A stretch of DNA of 64,000 nucleotides from Rhipidocladum racemiflorum (lineage: Eukaryota > Streptophyta > Magnoliopsida > Poales > Poaceae), in the NCBI GenBank assembly GCA_036346355.1, contig CM070580.1, positions 66,728,854 to 66,792,853 on the forward strand. The letters are read 5' to 3'. Below are positions 10,800 to 20,956 of the stretch, piece after piece (the stretch's first letter is position 1; each line of letters opens with the position of its first letter). The position numbers and the translations under genes were made by a program. The notes under the pieces were generated by a model. The model searched no databases and was not told where the DNA came from. It worked only from the letters and a program-made list of their open reading frames with translations.

Positions 10800-12032
10800 C
10801 CTCTGTCGGGACCCCGAATTTGCAAATCCGGACCCTCTGTGTATTCAGCACTAGTCCAGAACGCAGCTTAGTGCACCGCAGTCTTAACATCGGTAAATAT
10901 CACAATCATACCATTCGATATTATCAAAGTACTTTATTTAAATAACCAAACTGGTTACTCAACCTTATGGTCAAGTTACAAATGTATGCCTCTCGAGGCG
11001 AAACTTATTCAGAGAAAAATAATAGCAGCGGAAAATCAAATAGCTTCGTGGCGCCATCCAGTATACCACAGGCAACTGACTGGGCTCGCATCCCTAAGTA
11101 GACGGATCTTCTTGGAGTTCCTCCTCCAAAGCTGGTGTAGTCTCCTCTTCAACTGGTGTTGTGTTGAGGCAAGGGTGAGTACTTGGTACTCGACAAGTCA
11201 TGCCTGAGAATGCAAGCTAATATACTATATGCATGGCTTGGTACAAAGGAATAGCTTAAGGTATATTTGCGAAATTGACTTTTGACAAGTAATATAAGTA
11301 GATTCAAAGCAAGAGAAATAAGTAAAGCGTAAATAACTTTTCAAGAAGTTTAATAAACATTTTTCCCCATCCTAAACCACATTACCATCATCTTTATTCT
11401 TAAACCAAACCAACCTTTCAAATCCAAGTTATTTTGAGAAAGTCTAACCCTTGATTGTAATTCCGAGCATTGTCGATCAGTGGACTCGGCTATTTAAATA
11501 GATTCTAAACTCTGCAGAGGTTATGCACTTTACCCACAAGATACAGTCAAACACCACAAAGGCGAAGTTCCGTAACAAAGCCTTCTGGAAGCCTCAAACA
11601 ACACAGGTGGTCCTCTTCGGTTCGTGCTCTACACCATCCCTTCCCTTAGCCAAGGCGAAGTATGGGACCAACACACCGTTAGATGGGTATCTGGCCACGA
11701 CCACGACACGCTCCCCGTACAATCACACAAGCGGTGTAATTGACACCTGAGGCTCCACAAGTGAGTCCTTAGCGACTTAGTCAACTAGGGCCGTCCCATT
11801 CCAGCCATGTGGTTGCAAGTATGACCCAGTTCAAAGGCTTGCAAGGTTAAGTCCTTAGAGTGACCAGGGCAAGACTACCCGAAAAACCAAATCAACATCC
11901 CCAATGCCACAACTGGCCCACCTGATTACTCTTGCCACATGCCCCGGTCGAAAACTGTTTATCAAACCCCAGTTGATTACCATGCACCACGTGCCATCAA
12001 CATCACATGATACTTTTCCAAAACAGGTTCAA

Positions 12033-12280
12033 TCTCTACTATATAAAGTGAGAGTTTCTTCCCACGTCACATTAATTGCCCTGCTTAATTGCTCTACTTA
12101 ATTGCCCTGCTTAATTGCCCTACGCAAGAAACGAAGCGTTGCTTTAATTAGCCAGCTTTTGCAAGAAACGAAGCGTTAAAGATAGATGTTTGATCTTATG
12201 AAATAGTATTTTTTATTTTTTAATCTTTATTTTTCGTTATCAATTTTGTTTTTTGTAGCAACGCACGGGCATATAACTAG
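12033..12280 (+). mobile_element. Small non-autonomous Helitron
   Basis: A 248-bp insertion, absent from the same place in the other A1 LTR and all other family A LTRs. It begins TCTCTACTA and ends GGGCATATAACTAG, and sits exactly between A and T, as Helitrons do (5' TC, 3' CTRR). The 3' end GCAACGCACGGGC is typical of small grass Helitrons. It has no coding capacity. Inside are short direct repeats of TTAATTGCCCT and two copies of GCAAGAAACGAAGCGTT. Confidence 0.88.
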
Positions 12281-12533
12281 TATATCATTAAGTCAATATT
12301 AACATTTGATTGTCCAAAACCATGTCATGAGCACGTAGCAGGTCTAAGCAGTATACTACAACGGTCTAAACCCATGTTGGCAATTTAATAATGTCCAACT
12401 AGTAAACCACAACTAGGGTGACAAAGGGTCATGGCACATACTTAAGTAATCAAGGTGTCATACAGCAAATTGGTACTTATCTAACCCTGTGTTTAAACAA
12501 AGTATTTTTCTAATTGAACTAGCATGCAATAGT

Positions 12534-12761
12534 TTAAATCAAAATAGATTTCGAAATAGGATCAACATGGTCAAAGCACAACTTGCCTTCAAAAAGTACT
12601 TGCTCTTGGTCTTGAGTTGGATCCTGAGTCAATACTTCTCCTTCGAATCCTTCCGGCACTTCAACGTCTACTCGTAAAGCGTGCAAATAGCAAATACGCA
12701 AATAAACAATAGGCAAAAACATCCCAAAACTCCAAATAAAATCCATAAACAGAGAGAACAT
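12534..12761 (-). CDS. Conserved short acidic LTR ORF, A1 5' copy
   Basis: 75 codons, with the full core VDVEVPEGFEGEVLTQDPTQ followed by DQEQVLFEGKLCFDHVDP. The core is strongly acidic and lacks any recognised domain. Possible translation from the long LTR leader is unproven. Confidence 0.45.
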   Translation of the reverse strand: MFSLFMDFIWSFGMFLPIVYLRICYLHALRVDVEVPEGFEGEVLTQDPTQDQEQVLFEGKLCFDHVDPISKSILI

Positions 12762-13878
12762 AATTTTCTGGATTTTTAGAAACTGGAATCGTCAAATTCG
12801 GAGTTAAAACGCAAAAGTTATGATTTATTAAAGTTTAAATAATAAATTAAATAATATTACAGAGAAAAACTTTAGTCCAAAAATTAAATAAAATTCATAT
12901 TTGGGTAGATCTGAATTTTATACAAATTTAGAAATTTGAATCACTCAAATCGGAGTTGAAACGCAAAAGTTATAATCGTTTGAAATTTGAATCAAAATCA
13001 AATCATTATTCGAATTAATAAATCATTTTCTTTTGGAAACTAATTATTACGTCGGCATGGACACGTGTCGGCTCACGATTGGCTGGTGGCGTCGGTACCG
13101 GTCCATGGACTTGGTCCATGCTTGGCTCGGAGTCACCGTGGACCGGTCCACGACTCCACGTGAGGCCCGACATGTGGGACCACTCGGATGACGTCATTCT
13201 CGGCGTCGGCGGGGACTCGGCCCGCAGTGTCGAGTGGGACCCGCGACGTCATGGGTGACGTCGGCGCTTGGCTGGATTAGCCAGCGACATGCGGGCCCTC
13301 GACACGCGGGCCCGCGTGTCGGCGTCTACCTGCACGCGCGTGGGCCAGCTGGCACACCGCGTCGGTCCAACTTCCAAGACGCGCGTGGCACAATCTCGGC
13401 CGTTGATTCGAAAATCAACGGCCCGGATTGGATCGGGTGGCGACGCGTCGGGGTGAAAGTGGCCAATCTGGACCGTTGGATCTAGATCTAATCTACCGGG
13501 ATTAGATCCGAGGATCTAGACGTGATCTCACCGCGGACGGCCGATTCGGACGGACGGCCGTCCGAGCTCGCGAGGTTGATGCCGACGCGGGCGGCGTTGG
13601 CTTGACCGAGACGAAGACGACGCATTTACCTCCCGCGGGCGCTTTCCGCAACTCCGCTGCGTGAAGGCCGGCACTCTGTAGGCGCGGCGCGACACTGGCG
13701 ATCTCGATTCGGGTTTGGTGTCGTCGGAAGACGGCGGATGCGGCGAGGATCAACGAAGAATCGCGGCGGAAGACCTCCTCTACTCCGGCGAGCAATAGCG
13801 GGCGACGGCGGCTCGAGCGAGGTGAGAAGGGGGCTCGAGTGCGACGGTTGTGCGCTTCCCGATGGCGCGGCGGCGCGT

Positions 13879-13887
13879 ATTTAAAGG
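13879..13887 (-). promoter_or_regulatory. TATA-like box, A1 5' LTR
   Basis: CTTTAAATA on the minus strand in the conserved AGCCGAGG context; likely core promoter of A1. Confidence 0.55.
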
Positions 13888-14491
13888 GGCCTCGGCTCGT
13901 GTAGAGCGAAACCGAGGTTGACACTGATGATGGCGGCGGAGGACTCGGCTCGGATCCGGCGAGGCAGCGAAATCGCGGCCGCCCACGTGGCGCGATCAAC
14001 GGCCCACGATGGCTTAGCGCGAACGGTCCGGTCCGGACACGCTCGGGTCGGTCGATCGATCATGACCGTTGGATCTCGATCAAGCGGTCCACGTGGGTTA
14101 AGGTTCAGCGTGGTTCGGTCAAGTCGGTGGCTCGGTCGGACTCGAGTCCGACTTCGGGTTGACTTCGGTCGGAGGAATAGTACTTGACCGAGTTGAATTT
14201 CAGCGATTTAATATTTAAAATAATTCGATAATTCATTTAATTCATTAAAAATAGCAAAAGACTCGAGAAAAATTCGGAAAAATTCGGAAAATACTTTGGA
14301 ACATTTTGGACTCAAATAAAATATTTCCAACAAAATTTTATTTGCAAAATTAAATTCTTTAATTATTTCAAAATGGAATAAATTCAAATAAATTCCAAAT
14401 AAATCCAAATAAATTCCAGAAAATTCCAAAAATTCACCAAAGTGCCAAATCACACATGAATTCAAGAAAAGCAAAATTTTGGGGTGTTACA

Positions 14492-14496
14492 GATGC
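14492..14496. repeat. Target site duplication of A1, right copy (GATGC)
   Basis: Pairs with 2158-2162. Confidence 0.93.
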
Positions 14497-14669
14497 GTTC
14501 TCGGTCGTTCGATCGAGATCGAACGGTGGAAACCGAGCCGCGTTAAGCCAAACGCGTAAACCCTAGATCCAATCCGAACCGTTGATTTTCAAATCAACGG
14601 CCTGGATCGAGCCACGTGTGCCCTAGCCGCACCGTGTAGTGCGCGCGTGCGTGCGTGCGTGTCGCTGAC
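14497..14669 (+). repeat. A3 5' LTR, piece 2
   Basis: A short stretch of the outer LTR left between A1 and A2. It has a perfect inverted repeat at 14579-14600 (CCGTTGATTT / AAATCAACGG) and a GTGC microsatellite at about 14645-14661. Confidence 0.88.
14665..14669. repeat. Target site duplication of A2, left copy (CTGAC)
   Basis: Matches CTGAC at 31051-31055. Confidence 0.92.
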
Positions 14670-15291
14670 TGTAACACCCCAAAATTTTGCTTTCCTTAAA
14701 TTCATGTGTGATTTGGCACTTTGGTGAATTTTTGGAATTTTCTGGAATTTATTTGGATTTATTTGGAATTTATTTGAATTTATTCCATTTTAAAATAATT
14801 AAAGAATTAAAATTTGCAAATAAAGTTTTGTTGGAAATATTTTATTTGAGTCCGAAATGCCCTAAAATATTTTCGGAATTTTCTGGAATTTTTCTCGAGT
14901 ATTTTGCTATTTTTCTTGAATTAAATGAATTAATGGAATTATTTCAAATATTAAATCATTTGGAAATTCGAGTTGGGTCAGAAATCTTGTTCATCCGATC
15001 GAGTCGAACCCGAGTCGGACTCGAGTCCGACCAGCCGCTTGACTCGACCAAACTCGCTTAACCTTAATCGATCCCGACCGTTGGATCGGGATCCAGCGAT
15101 CAAGATCGCCCCAGACGGTTCGAAGTCGTGAATCGACCGAATCCGGTTTCGACTGCGTGCGATCATGGCCGTTGATCGCGCCCGCGTGGACGATCGGCCG
15201 ATCGTCGTCCCGCCCGGATCCGAGACGGACTCCGCCGCCGCGCCCGCCGCCGTGTGGGTCTAGGTTTCCGGATTCCACGCGGAAGCCGAGG

Positions 15292-15300
15292 CTATTTAAT
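15292..15300 (+). promoter_or_regulatory. TATA-like box, A2 5' LTR
   Basis: CTATTTAAT in the conserved GAAGCCGAGG context; a CT- and GC-rich leader follows. Confidence 0.6.
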
Positions 15301-16554
15301 GCCCGGGTCACACCCCGAGGACCACCTTGACCTTGCGCAGCCGTTGCCCTAGCCGCCGCCGCCGTAGTGCCCAGACGCGCCCGCGATCGCTCACCGGAGT
15401 TGTTCTTCTCCTCCGCCACGGTTTTGGCTTCGTTTCGCCGCCGTCGAGCCGACTCCGCCACGTTTGGGCTCGGATTCGAGTTCCCCGGATCGAGACGCAC
15501 CCGAAGATAGAACTCACCCCGCCGGAGAAGCCCCGAATCGCCGCTGCCGTGGTCATCGTCCTCGGCACCGGTGAACCCGCGCCACCGCGAAGCCATCGCC
15601 GTCCCGAGCTCGGTGAACCGTCCGATCTAGATCGAACGGCGGAGGTGAGCCCACGTTCTCCCCCAAACCCTAGAACTAGATCAGATCCGGACCGTTGGAT
15701 CAAGATCCAACGGCCCACGATCACCACGTGCGGTAGCAGCGTTAACGTAGGGTTAGATCTGGACCGTCCGATCTAGATCGAACGGCCCACGATCACCGTG
15801 TAGTTTTCAACGTGTTAACCCTGGATCTAGTCACGGCCGTTGATTTTCAAATCAACGAACACGATCGTGCCACGTGTCAGAGAGCCAAGCCGCGCGCCGC
15901 AGCAGCGCGGCGTGGGTCAGCGACACGCGGGGCGCATGTCGGCCGACTCAGCCTAAATCGCACCATGACGCCACGCCGACGCCATGGCGGGCTCAAGATG
16001 TCGGCCGGCCGTCCCAGCTCAACGCCGACGCCAAGAATGACGTCACTGGGTCCCACTGCCGACTGCCGAGCCTCGGCCGACGCCGCAGCTGACGCTACCC
16101 GAGGGGTCCCACCGCCGTGGCCGACACATGGAACCGTGGGCCGAAGTTCACCGTGGATCGAGCCAAGCCATGGACCACGTCCATGGATCACCGACGCCAC
16201 CGCCAATCGTAGGTCGACACGTGTCCAGGCTGACGCAATAATTAATTTCCGAAAAAGAAAATAATTTATTAATTCGAAATAATGATTTCAGATTTTGATT
16301 CAAATTTCAAACGCTTATAACTTTTGCGTTTCAACTCCGATTTGAGTGATTCAAATTTCTAAATTTGTATAAAATTAAGATCTACCTAATTATGAATTTT
16401 ATTTAATTTTTGGTATAAAGTTTTCCTCTGTAATATTATTTAATTGATTATTTAAACTTTAAATAATTATAACTTTTGCATTTTAACTCCGATTTGAACG
16501 ATTCCAGTTCCTAAAAATTCATAAAATTATGTTCTCTCTGTTTATGGATTTTAT

Positions 16555-16770
16555 TTGGAGTTTTGGGATTCTTTTGCCTATTGTTTATTTGTGTATTGCT
16601 ATTTGCACGCTTTACGAGTAGACGTTGAGGTGCCGGAAGGATTCGAAGGAGAAGTATTGACTCAGGATCCAACTCAAGACCAAGATCAAGTACTTTTTGA
16701 AGGCAAGTTGTACTTTGACCATGTTGATCCTATTTTGAAATCTATTTTGGTTCAAATTATTGCATGCTAG
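16555..16770 (+). CDS. Conserved short acidic LTR ORF, A2 5' copy
   Basis: 71 codons. The core VDVEVPEGFEGEVLTQDPTQ and DQVLFEGKLYFDHVDPI is present in six family A LTRs. Compared with the more divergent A3 copy (31614-31814), most codon differences in the core are synonymous: the 13 codons VDVEVPEGFEGEV differ only at third positions. The hydrophobic segment before the core is in a different frame in A1, so conservation starts near YLHALRV. It lies in the transcribed part of the LTR, about 1.25 kb after the TATA-like box. The function is unknown and no family is recognised. Confidence 0.5.
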   Translation: MEFWDSFAYCLFVYCYLHALRVDVEVPEGFEGEVLTQDPTQDQDQVLFEGKLYFDHVDPILKSILVQIIAC

Positions 16771-18159
16771 TTCAATTAGAAAATACTTTATTTAAATGTG
16801 GGAAATTAGATAAATGCCAAATTGCTGTATGACACCTTGATTAATTAAATATGTGCCATGACCCTTGTCACCCTAGTTGTGGTTTACTAGTTGGACATTA
16901 TTAAATTGCCAACATGGGAAATTAGATCGTGTAGTATGTTGCCTAGACCTGCTACGTGCTCATGACATGATTTTGGACAATCAAATGTTAATATTGACTT
17001 AATGATATATTGAACCTGTTTTGGAAAAGTATCATGTGATGTTGATGGCACGTGGTGCATGGTAATCAACTGGGGTTTTGATAAATAGTTTTAGTAGGGG
17101 CATGTGGCAAGAATGATCAGGTGGGCAGTTGTGGCAGGGATGTTGATTTGGTTCTTCGGGTAGTCTTGCCCTGGTCACCCTAAGGACTTAACCTTGCAAG
17201 CCTTTGAACTGAGTCAATCTTGCAACCACATGTATGTAATGGGACGGACCTAGTTGATTAAGTTGCTAATAACGTACCTGTGGGACCTCAGGAGGTCAAC
17301 TACACCCTTTGTGTAAGTTATGCGGGGGGCGTATCGAGTGAGGCCAGTACCCATCTAACGGTTGATTGGCCTAAACTTCGCCTTAGCTAAGGGAAGGGTT
17401 AGTGTGCAATAGCAGGGAGGACCACCTGTATTGTTAGAAGTTTCCGAAAGACTTTGTTACGGGAACTCGCCTTTGTGGTGTTTGACTGTATCTTGTGGGT
17501 AAAGTGCATAACCTCTGCAGAGTGTAGAATCTATTCGAATAGCCGTGTCCGCGGTAATGGACATCGCTCGGGAATTACAGTCAAGGGTTAGACTTTCTCA
17601 AAAATAACTTGGACTTGAAAGGTTGGGTTTGGTTTACGAATGACGTTAATGGAAATGTGGATTAGGAATGGGAAAGATGTTTTACTAAACCCCTTGAAAA
17701 GTTATTTATGCTTTACTTGTTACTATTGCTTTCGAATCTACTTATGATACTTGTTAAATGCTCTTGCTGCAAATATACCTTGAGCCACTCCTTTGTATTA
17801 AGCCATGCATATAGTCTATTAGTTGCATTCTGTGCATGACTTGCTGAGTACCAAGCACTCACCCTTGCCACAATACAACACCAGTTGAAGAGGAGACTAC
17901 ACCAGCTTTGGAGGAGGAGCTCCAAGAGGGACCGTCTACTTAGGGGCGAGCCAGTCGATTGCCTGTGGTATACTGGATGGCGCCACGAAGTTATCTTATT
18001 TTTCCGCTGCTATTATTTCTCTCTTAATAAGTTTCGCCCTGCGAGGCGTATATTTGTAACTTGACCATAAGGTCGAGCAACCAGTTTGACTATTTAATAT
18101 AAGTACTTTATTAGTATCGAGTGGTATGATTGTGATATTTACCAATGTTAAGACTGTGT

Positions 18160-18185
18160 GCACTAGCGCGTTCCTGGACTAGTGC
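18160..18185 (+). other. Conserved U5 stem-loop near the A2 primer site
   Basis: GCACTAG and CTAGTGC arms (7 bp) with a 12-base loop, about 45 bases before the LTR end. The arms are kept in most family A copies. Confidence 0.55.
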
Positions 18186-18232
18186 TGAATACACAGAGGG
18201 TCCGGATTTGCAAATTCGGGTCCCGACAGAGG

Positions 18233-18245
18233 TGGTATCAGAGCC
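18233..18245 (+). other. A2 primer binding site (initiator Met tRNA)
   Basis: TGGTATCAGAGCC, four bases after the LTR end; complementary to the 3' end of initiator Met tRNA. Confidence 0.92.
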
Positions 18246-18444
18246 ATACTGACCGTAGGCTCAACCCTAGCTAGATTGGTCGTAGTGAGGATAAAACCTA
18301 TTTTCTGAAAAGATAAAATTTGTCAAGACAAGAAAGGACATCTCGACTTATCCCATTCTTTCTTTTCTTGTCTCTTGCTGAATTTTTCCTTACCTTGTCA
18401 CGATTTAAAAATTTCGAGTTCTTACGTGAGCACTCTTGTGACAG

Positions 18445-19152
18445 ATGGAGGGAGAGTTCAACTACGTCGATCTGGAGGTTGGTCACGCCGCGGAACATTG
18501 GCGTATGCTACAGACTCTCGGAGATTTTGAGAAGCCACAATACCAAGTGGAAGTGTTCAGACAAGCAGGATTGATCAAGGCTTGTGACGTGAAGATTGTG
18601 GTACTTGCTAGGAAGAAGGGCCCAGGCAATCGCCCGATACACTGCACAGCCCGGAGGTCTACAATGCAGATGGGTATTCAAGAGGCGTCACGACGAGCAA
18701 TGAGGCACATTACCCGCATCTACGCCAGAGAGTTGGAGAGCACGGTGTTCCGATATCATCCGCGCAGCAATAACCTTCTTGACCCGAAGGCGATTCAGGA
18801 TGAGGATGCCATGGTTACACTTGTTGTCGCCCAGGAGGATGTACTCGATGATACAAGCAAGGAGCTACAGAAGGCCCGCAAGGAGATCACGATAGAGAAG
18901 AACAGATGGCGGGAAGCTCAAGAGTATGTGTCACACCTTCTGCAAAGGATCGGAGAGTTAGAGACGGCATTGTATGCACCAGAGCCAGAGCCAATGCTCG
19001 AGCTGCACGAGCCAGACCCGGAGGAGCCGGAGCTTGAGGAGGACACTGCTTCTTCGACTACCACAGATGACACAGTTGCTGGACATGGCAATCGTTTCGC
19101 GCCTATGCCGCAGCATCCGTACCCAGACCGTGGAGGTTTTCTCGATGAGTGA
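18445..19152 (+). CDS. ORF0: extra retrotransposon ORF, possible dsRBD-like fold, coiled coil and acidic tail
   Basis: 235 codons, fully open, from an ATG preceded by GACAG. It lies between primer site and gag. Residues about 14-100 show a helix (AEHWRMLQTLGDF), P-x-Y and strand (PQYQVEVF), strand (DVKIVVLAR), strand (IHCTARRST) and a long helix (MGIQEASRRAMRHI). This order resembles a double-stranded-RNA-binding domain, although the canonical KKxAK motif is absent. Residues about 125-175 form a likely coiled coil with REAQEYVSHLLQRIGELE. Residues about 178-200 are Pro/Glu-rich and acidic. A homologue lies in A3 (33140-33861) and a deleted one in A1. My recollection is that rice RIRE3/RIRE8-type elements carry an ORF before gag. 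The fold is inference. Confidence 0.8.
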   Translation: MEGEFNYVDLEVGHAAEHWRMLQTLGDFEKPQYQVEVFRQAGLIKACDVKIVVLARKKGPGNRPIHCTARRSTMQMGIQEASRRAMRHITRIYARELESTVFRYHPRSNNLLDPKAIQDEDAMVTLVVAQEDVLDDTSKELQKARKEITIEKNRWREAQEYVSHLLQRIGELETALYAPEPEPMLELHEPDPEEPELEEDTASSTTTDDTVAGHGNRFAPMPQHPYPDRGGFLDE

Positions 19153-19437
19153 GCGTAGGTTCTATAGTGAGACTCCTTCGCCGAGTCGCGTCATAGAATA
19201 AAGAGTCACCCTTTTGGCGTTAGACTCCAGTGTTAGTCCGATTTGGGTTTTCATTGTTTGCTGAGTGTGCAGTATGTGTTGCAGGCCTTTAGGCATTGTA
19301 AGCAACCATACCAAGTTATTGGTATCATTAGTTAATAAAGTTGGACCTTAAAGTTACACCTTTCGCCCCGCATAAGTTCCATATTACTTGTCTATTCTTG
19401 TTTCCCTCTCATCTCTAAAACCTAGAGCAAACCACAG

Positions 19438-20512
19438 ATGGTGAACACCCGAGGCAATGGAAGTGGTTCTTGCCCAACAGAAAACCCCAATGATGGAGCA
19501 CCAGCACCGCCACTGGACATGCAGAATTTTGGAGCATTTCTTGCATCTCAGACTCAGTTGATGCATGCTATGATGCAACAGATGCAACACGTCACTGCTC
19601 AGGCCACTGCTAATCAAGTTAATCAGGGACAACGCTAGAATACAAGACTGTCAGAGTTCATAAGGACTCATCCACCCACTTTCTCTGGGAATGCCAATCC
19701 GTTGGAGGCCGATGATTGGTTAAGGTCAATTGAGAGAAAGCTACACATCGCTCAATGCATGGGAAATGAGAAGGTACTCTACGCTTCTCATCAGTTGGAA
19801 GGACAAATGCTTGAATGGTGGGAGAACTTCTGTGCCACGCAAGAGAACCCTCAGGATATCACTTGGGAGGAGTTCACAGCTGCGTTTCGTCAGTATCACG
19901 TGCCTGAAGGAATCATGGATCTCAAGAAGGAGGAGTTCAGGGCACTGAAGCAAGGTAACCAGCCAGTGGCCGAATACCTGAACAAGTTCACACAGCTTGC
20001 TCGCTACGCACCTGAGGATGTAGTGACGGATAAAGCCAGACAGTCTCGCTTCATGAAGGGACTTAACTCAGGATTACAGGTGGGACTGATCACCCACACC
20101 TTTCCAGATTTCCAGGAGCTTGTGAATAAGGCGCTCATTCTTGAGGACAAGCGCAAGGAACTGGATGAGAACAGAAGCGCTTGAGATCGGCATCAGGGAT
20201 CGCGTTAGGGAGCGCAGCAACGTTTGAGGGTTGCGCCAAATCAGTTTTTCAGATTCCAGCCGCAGAGTGCAACAAGGACACCGTCACCAGCACCAAGACC
20301 CGTCAATCAGAACTATCAGACCCCAGCCCCAGCTAGAAACGCCGCTCCAGGCAGTCAACAAGGAACAGTGAGACGCTGCTACAATTGCAACGAGCCAGGG
20401 CACTTTGCCAACAGTTGTCCTAAGAAAACCGCAGGAGTGACCCCAGTCCGCTTCAATCTAGGATCCACCCCAGCTAGGACGCCAAAGACCAGAGCCACAC
20501 CCTGCATCGTGG
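19438..20512 (+). pseudogene. gag: A2 gag with intact CCHC knuckle, two in-frame stops
   Basis: The start is ATG at 19438 after CCACAG. Gly/Pro-rich N-terminus, then QNFGAFLASQTQLMHAMMQQ, the capsid block ADDWLRSIERKLHIAQCMGN and QYHVPEGIMDLKKEEFRALK. The zinc knuckle CYNCNEPGHFANSC is near 20378-20420. In-frame stops are TAG at 19636-19638, within a CTAG that reads like CCAG in the other copies, and TGA at 20182-20184. The frame is otherwise continuous to about 20510. Gag forms the particle and binds RNA. Confidence 0.87.
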
Positions 20513-20956
20513 GTGAGAGGCCGAGTCAACCATGTCACCGCAGATGCACTTTGCAGAATGCTACGGACGTCGTCTTGGGTAAGTTACTTGTTAACTCAGT
20601 ACACCTGCTTGATTTTGTTTGATTCTGGAGCTTCGCATTCGTTTGTTTCACAAGGTTTTGCTGCTAGAAATGATTTGGGGATTGCAAGACTTAAATGCAT
20701 GCTTTTAGTTCAAACCCCTGGTTCCGAACTCCGAACGAAAGTAGGATGTTCCGGGGTGAGAATACTAATAGAGGGGATAGAGTTCCTAGCGAACCTTATT
20801 ATTTTGGAGACCCAGACCTTAGATGTTATTTTGGGAATGGATTGGTTATCCAAGCACAGAGCCGTGTTGGATTGTGGGCGAAGGACTATCTCGATTAAGA
20901 GCAGTGTGGAAAGAAAGTGGAATTTCAAGCTACTGCCGTTAGAGATGGACAGTTGA
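20513..20956 (+). pseudogene. pro: A2 protease, active site intact, frameshifted from gag
   Basis: LFDSGASHSFVSQ keeps the catalytic Asp and the Ser-Gly pair. RTKVGCSGVRILIEGIEFLA and LDVILGMDWLSKHRAVLDCG follow as the flap and second half. The reading frame differs from gag because of a small change near 20600, and the end past 20930 is garbled. Confidence 0.82.

Larger units (their letters stand above)
2163..14491 (-). mobile_element. Element A1: complete-ended Ty3/gypsy chromodomain retrotransposon inserted in the A3 LTR
   Basis: On the minus strand the order is 5' LTR (14491-10804), primer site, ORF0 remnant, gag, protease, RT, RNase H, integrase, chromodomain, purine tract and 3' LTR (5602-2163). 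Both ends are TGTAACACC/GTCCCGACA and are flanked by GATGC. Removing the Helitron, both LTRs are exactly 3440 bp. The LTRs nevertheless differ at many small sites, mostly at CAG/CTG. All coding parts are broken by frameshifts and stops, and ORF0 has a large internal deletion. Confidence 0.93.
10804..14491 (-). repeat. A1 5' LTR (contains a Helitron)
   Basis: 3688 bp, or 3440 bp without the Helitron at 12033-12280, the same length as the 3' LTR. Compared with that LTR it has many small changes, concentrated at CAG/CTG triplets; for example the region at 13065-13330 differs from 4190-4440 at nearly every such site. It holds the LTR ORF (12534-12761) and a TATA-like box (13879-13887). Confidence 0.92.
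14670..18228 (+). repeat. A2 5' LTR
   Basis: From TGTAACACCCC to GTCCCGACA. Layout: AT-rich first 300 bp, GC-rich promoter and leader, clusters of palindromes at 15692-15713, 15764-15785 and near 15837, an AT-rich stretch at 16220-16550, the LTR ORF at 16555-16770, and a conserved end with two small inverted repeats just before the primer site. Confidence 0.93.

Noticed and set aside
14991..15596. Long antisense open frames in the GC-rich part of family A LTRs (also 24217-24831, 15308-15727, 24546-24959)
   Set aside because: High GC lowers stop frequency; they run against the element, cross the promoter, and are not kept in A1 or A3 copies.
16887..17069. Minus-strand frame with MHHVPSTSHDTFPKQVQ recurring in LTR copies
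   Set aside because: Antisense to the LTR transcript, and the recurrence is explained by LTR repetition; I saw no synonymous bias.
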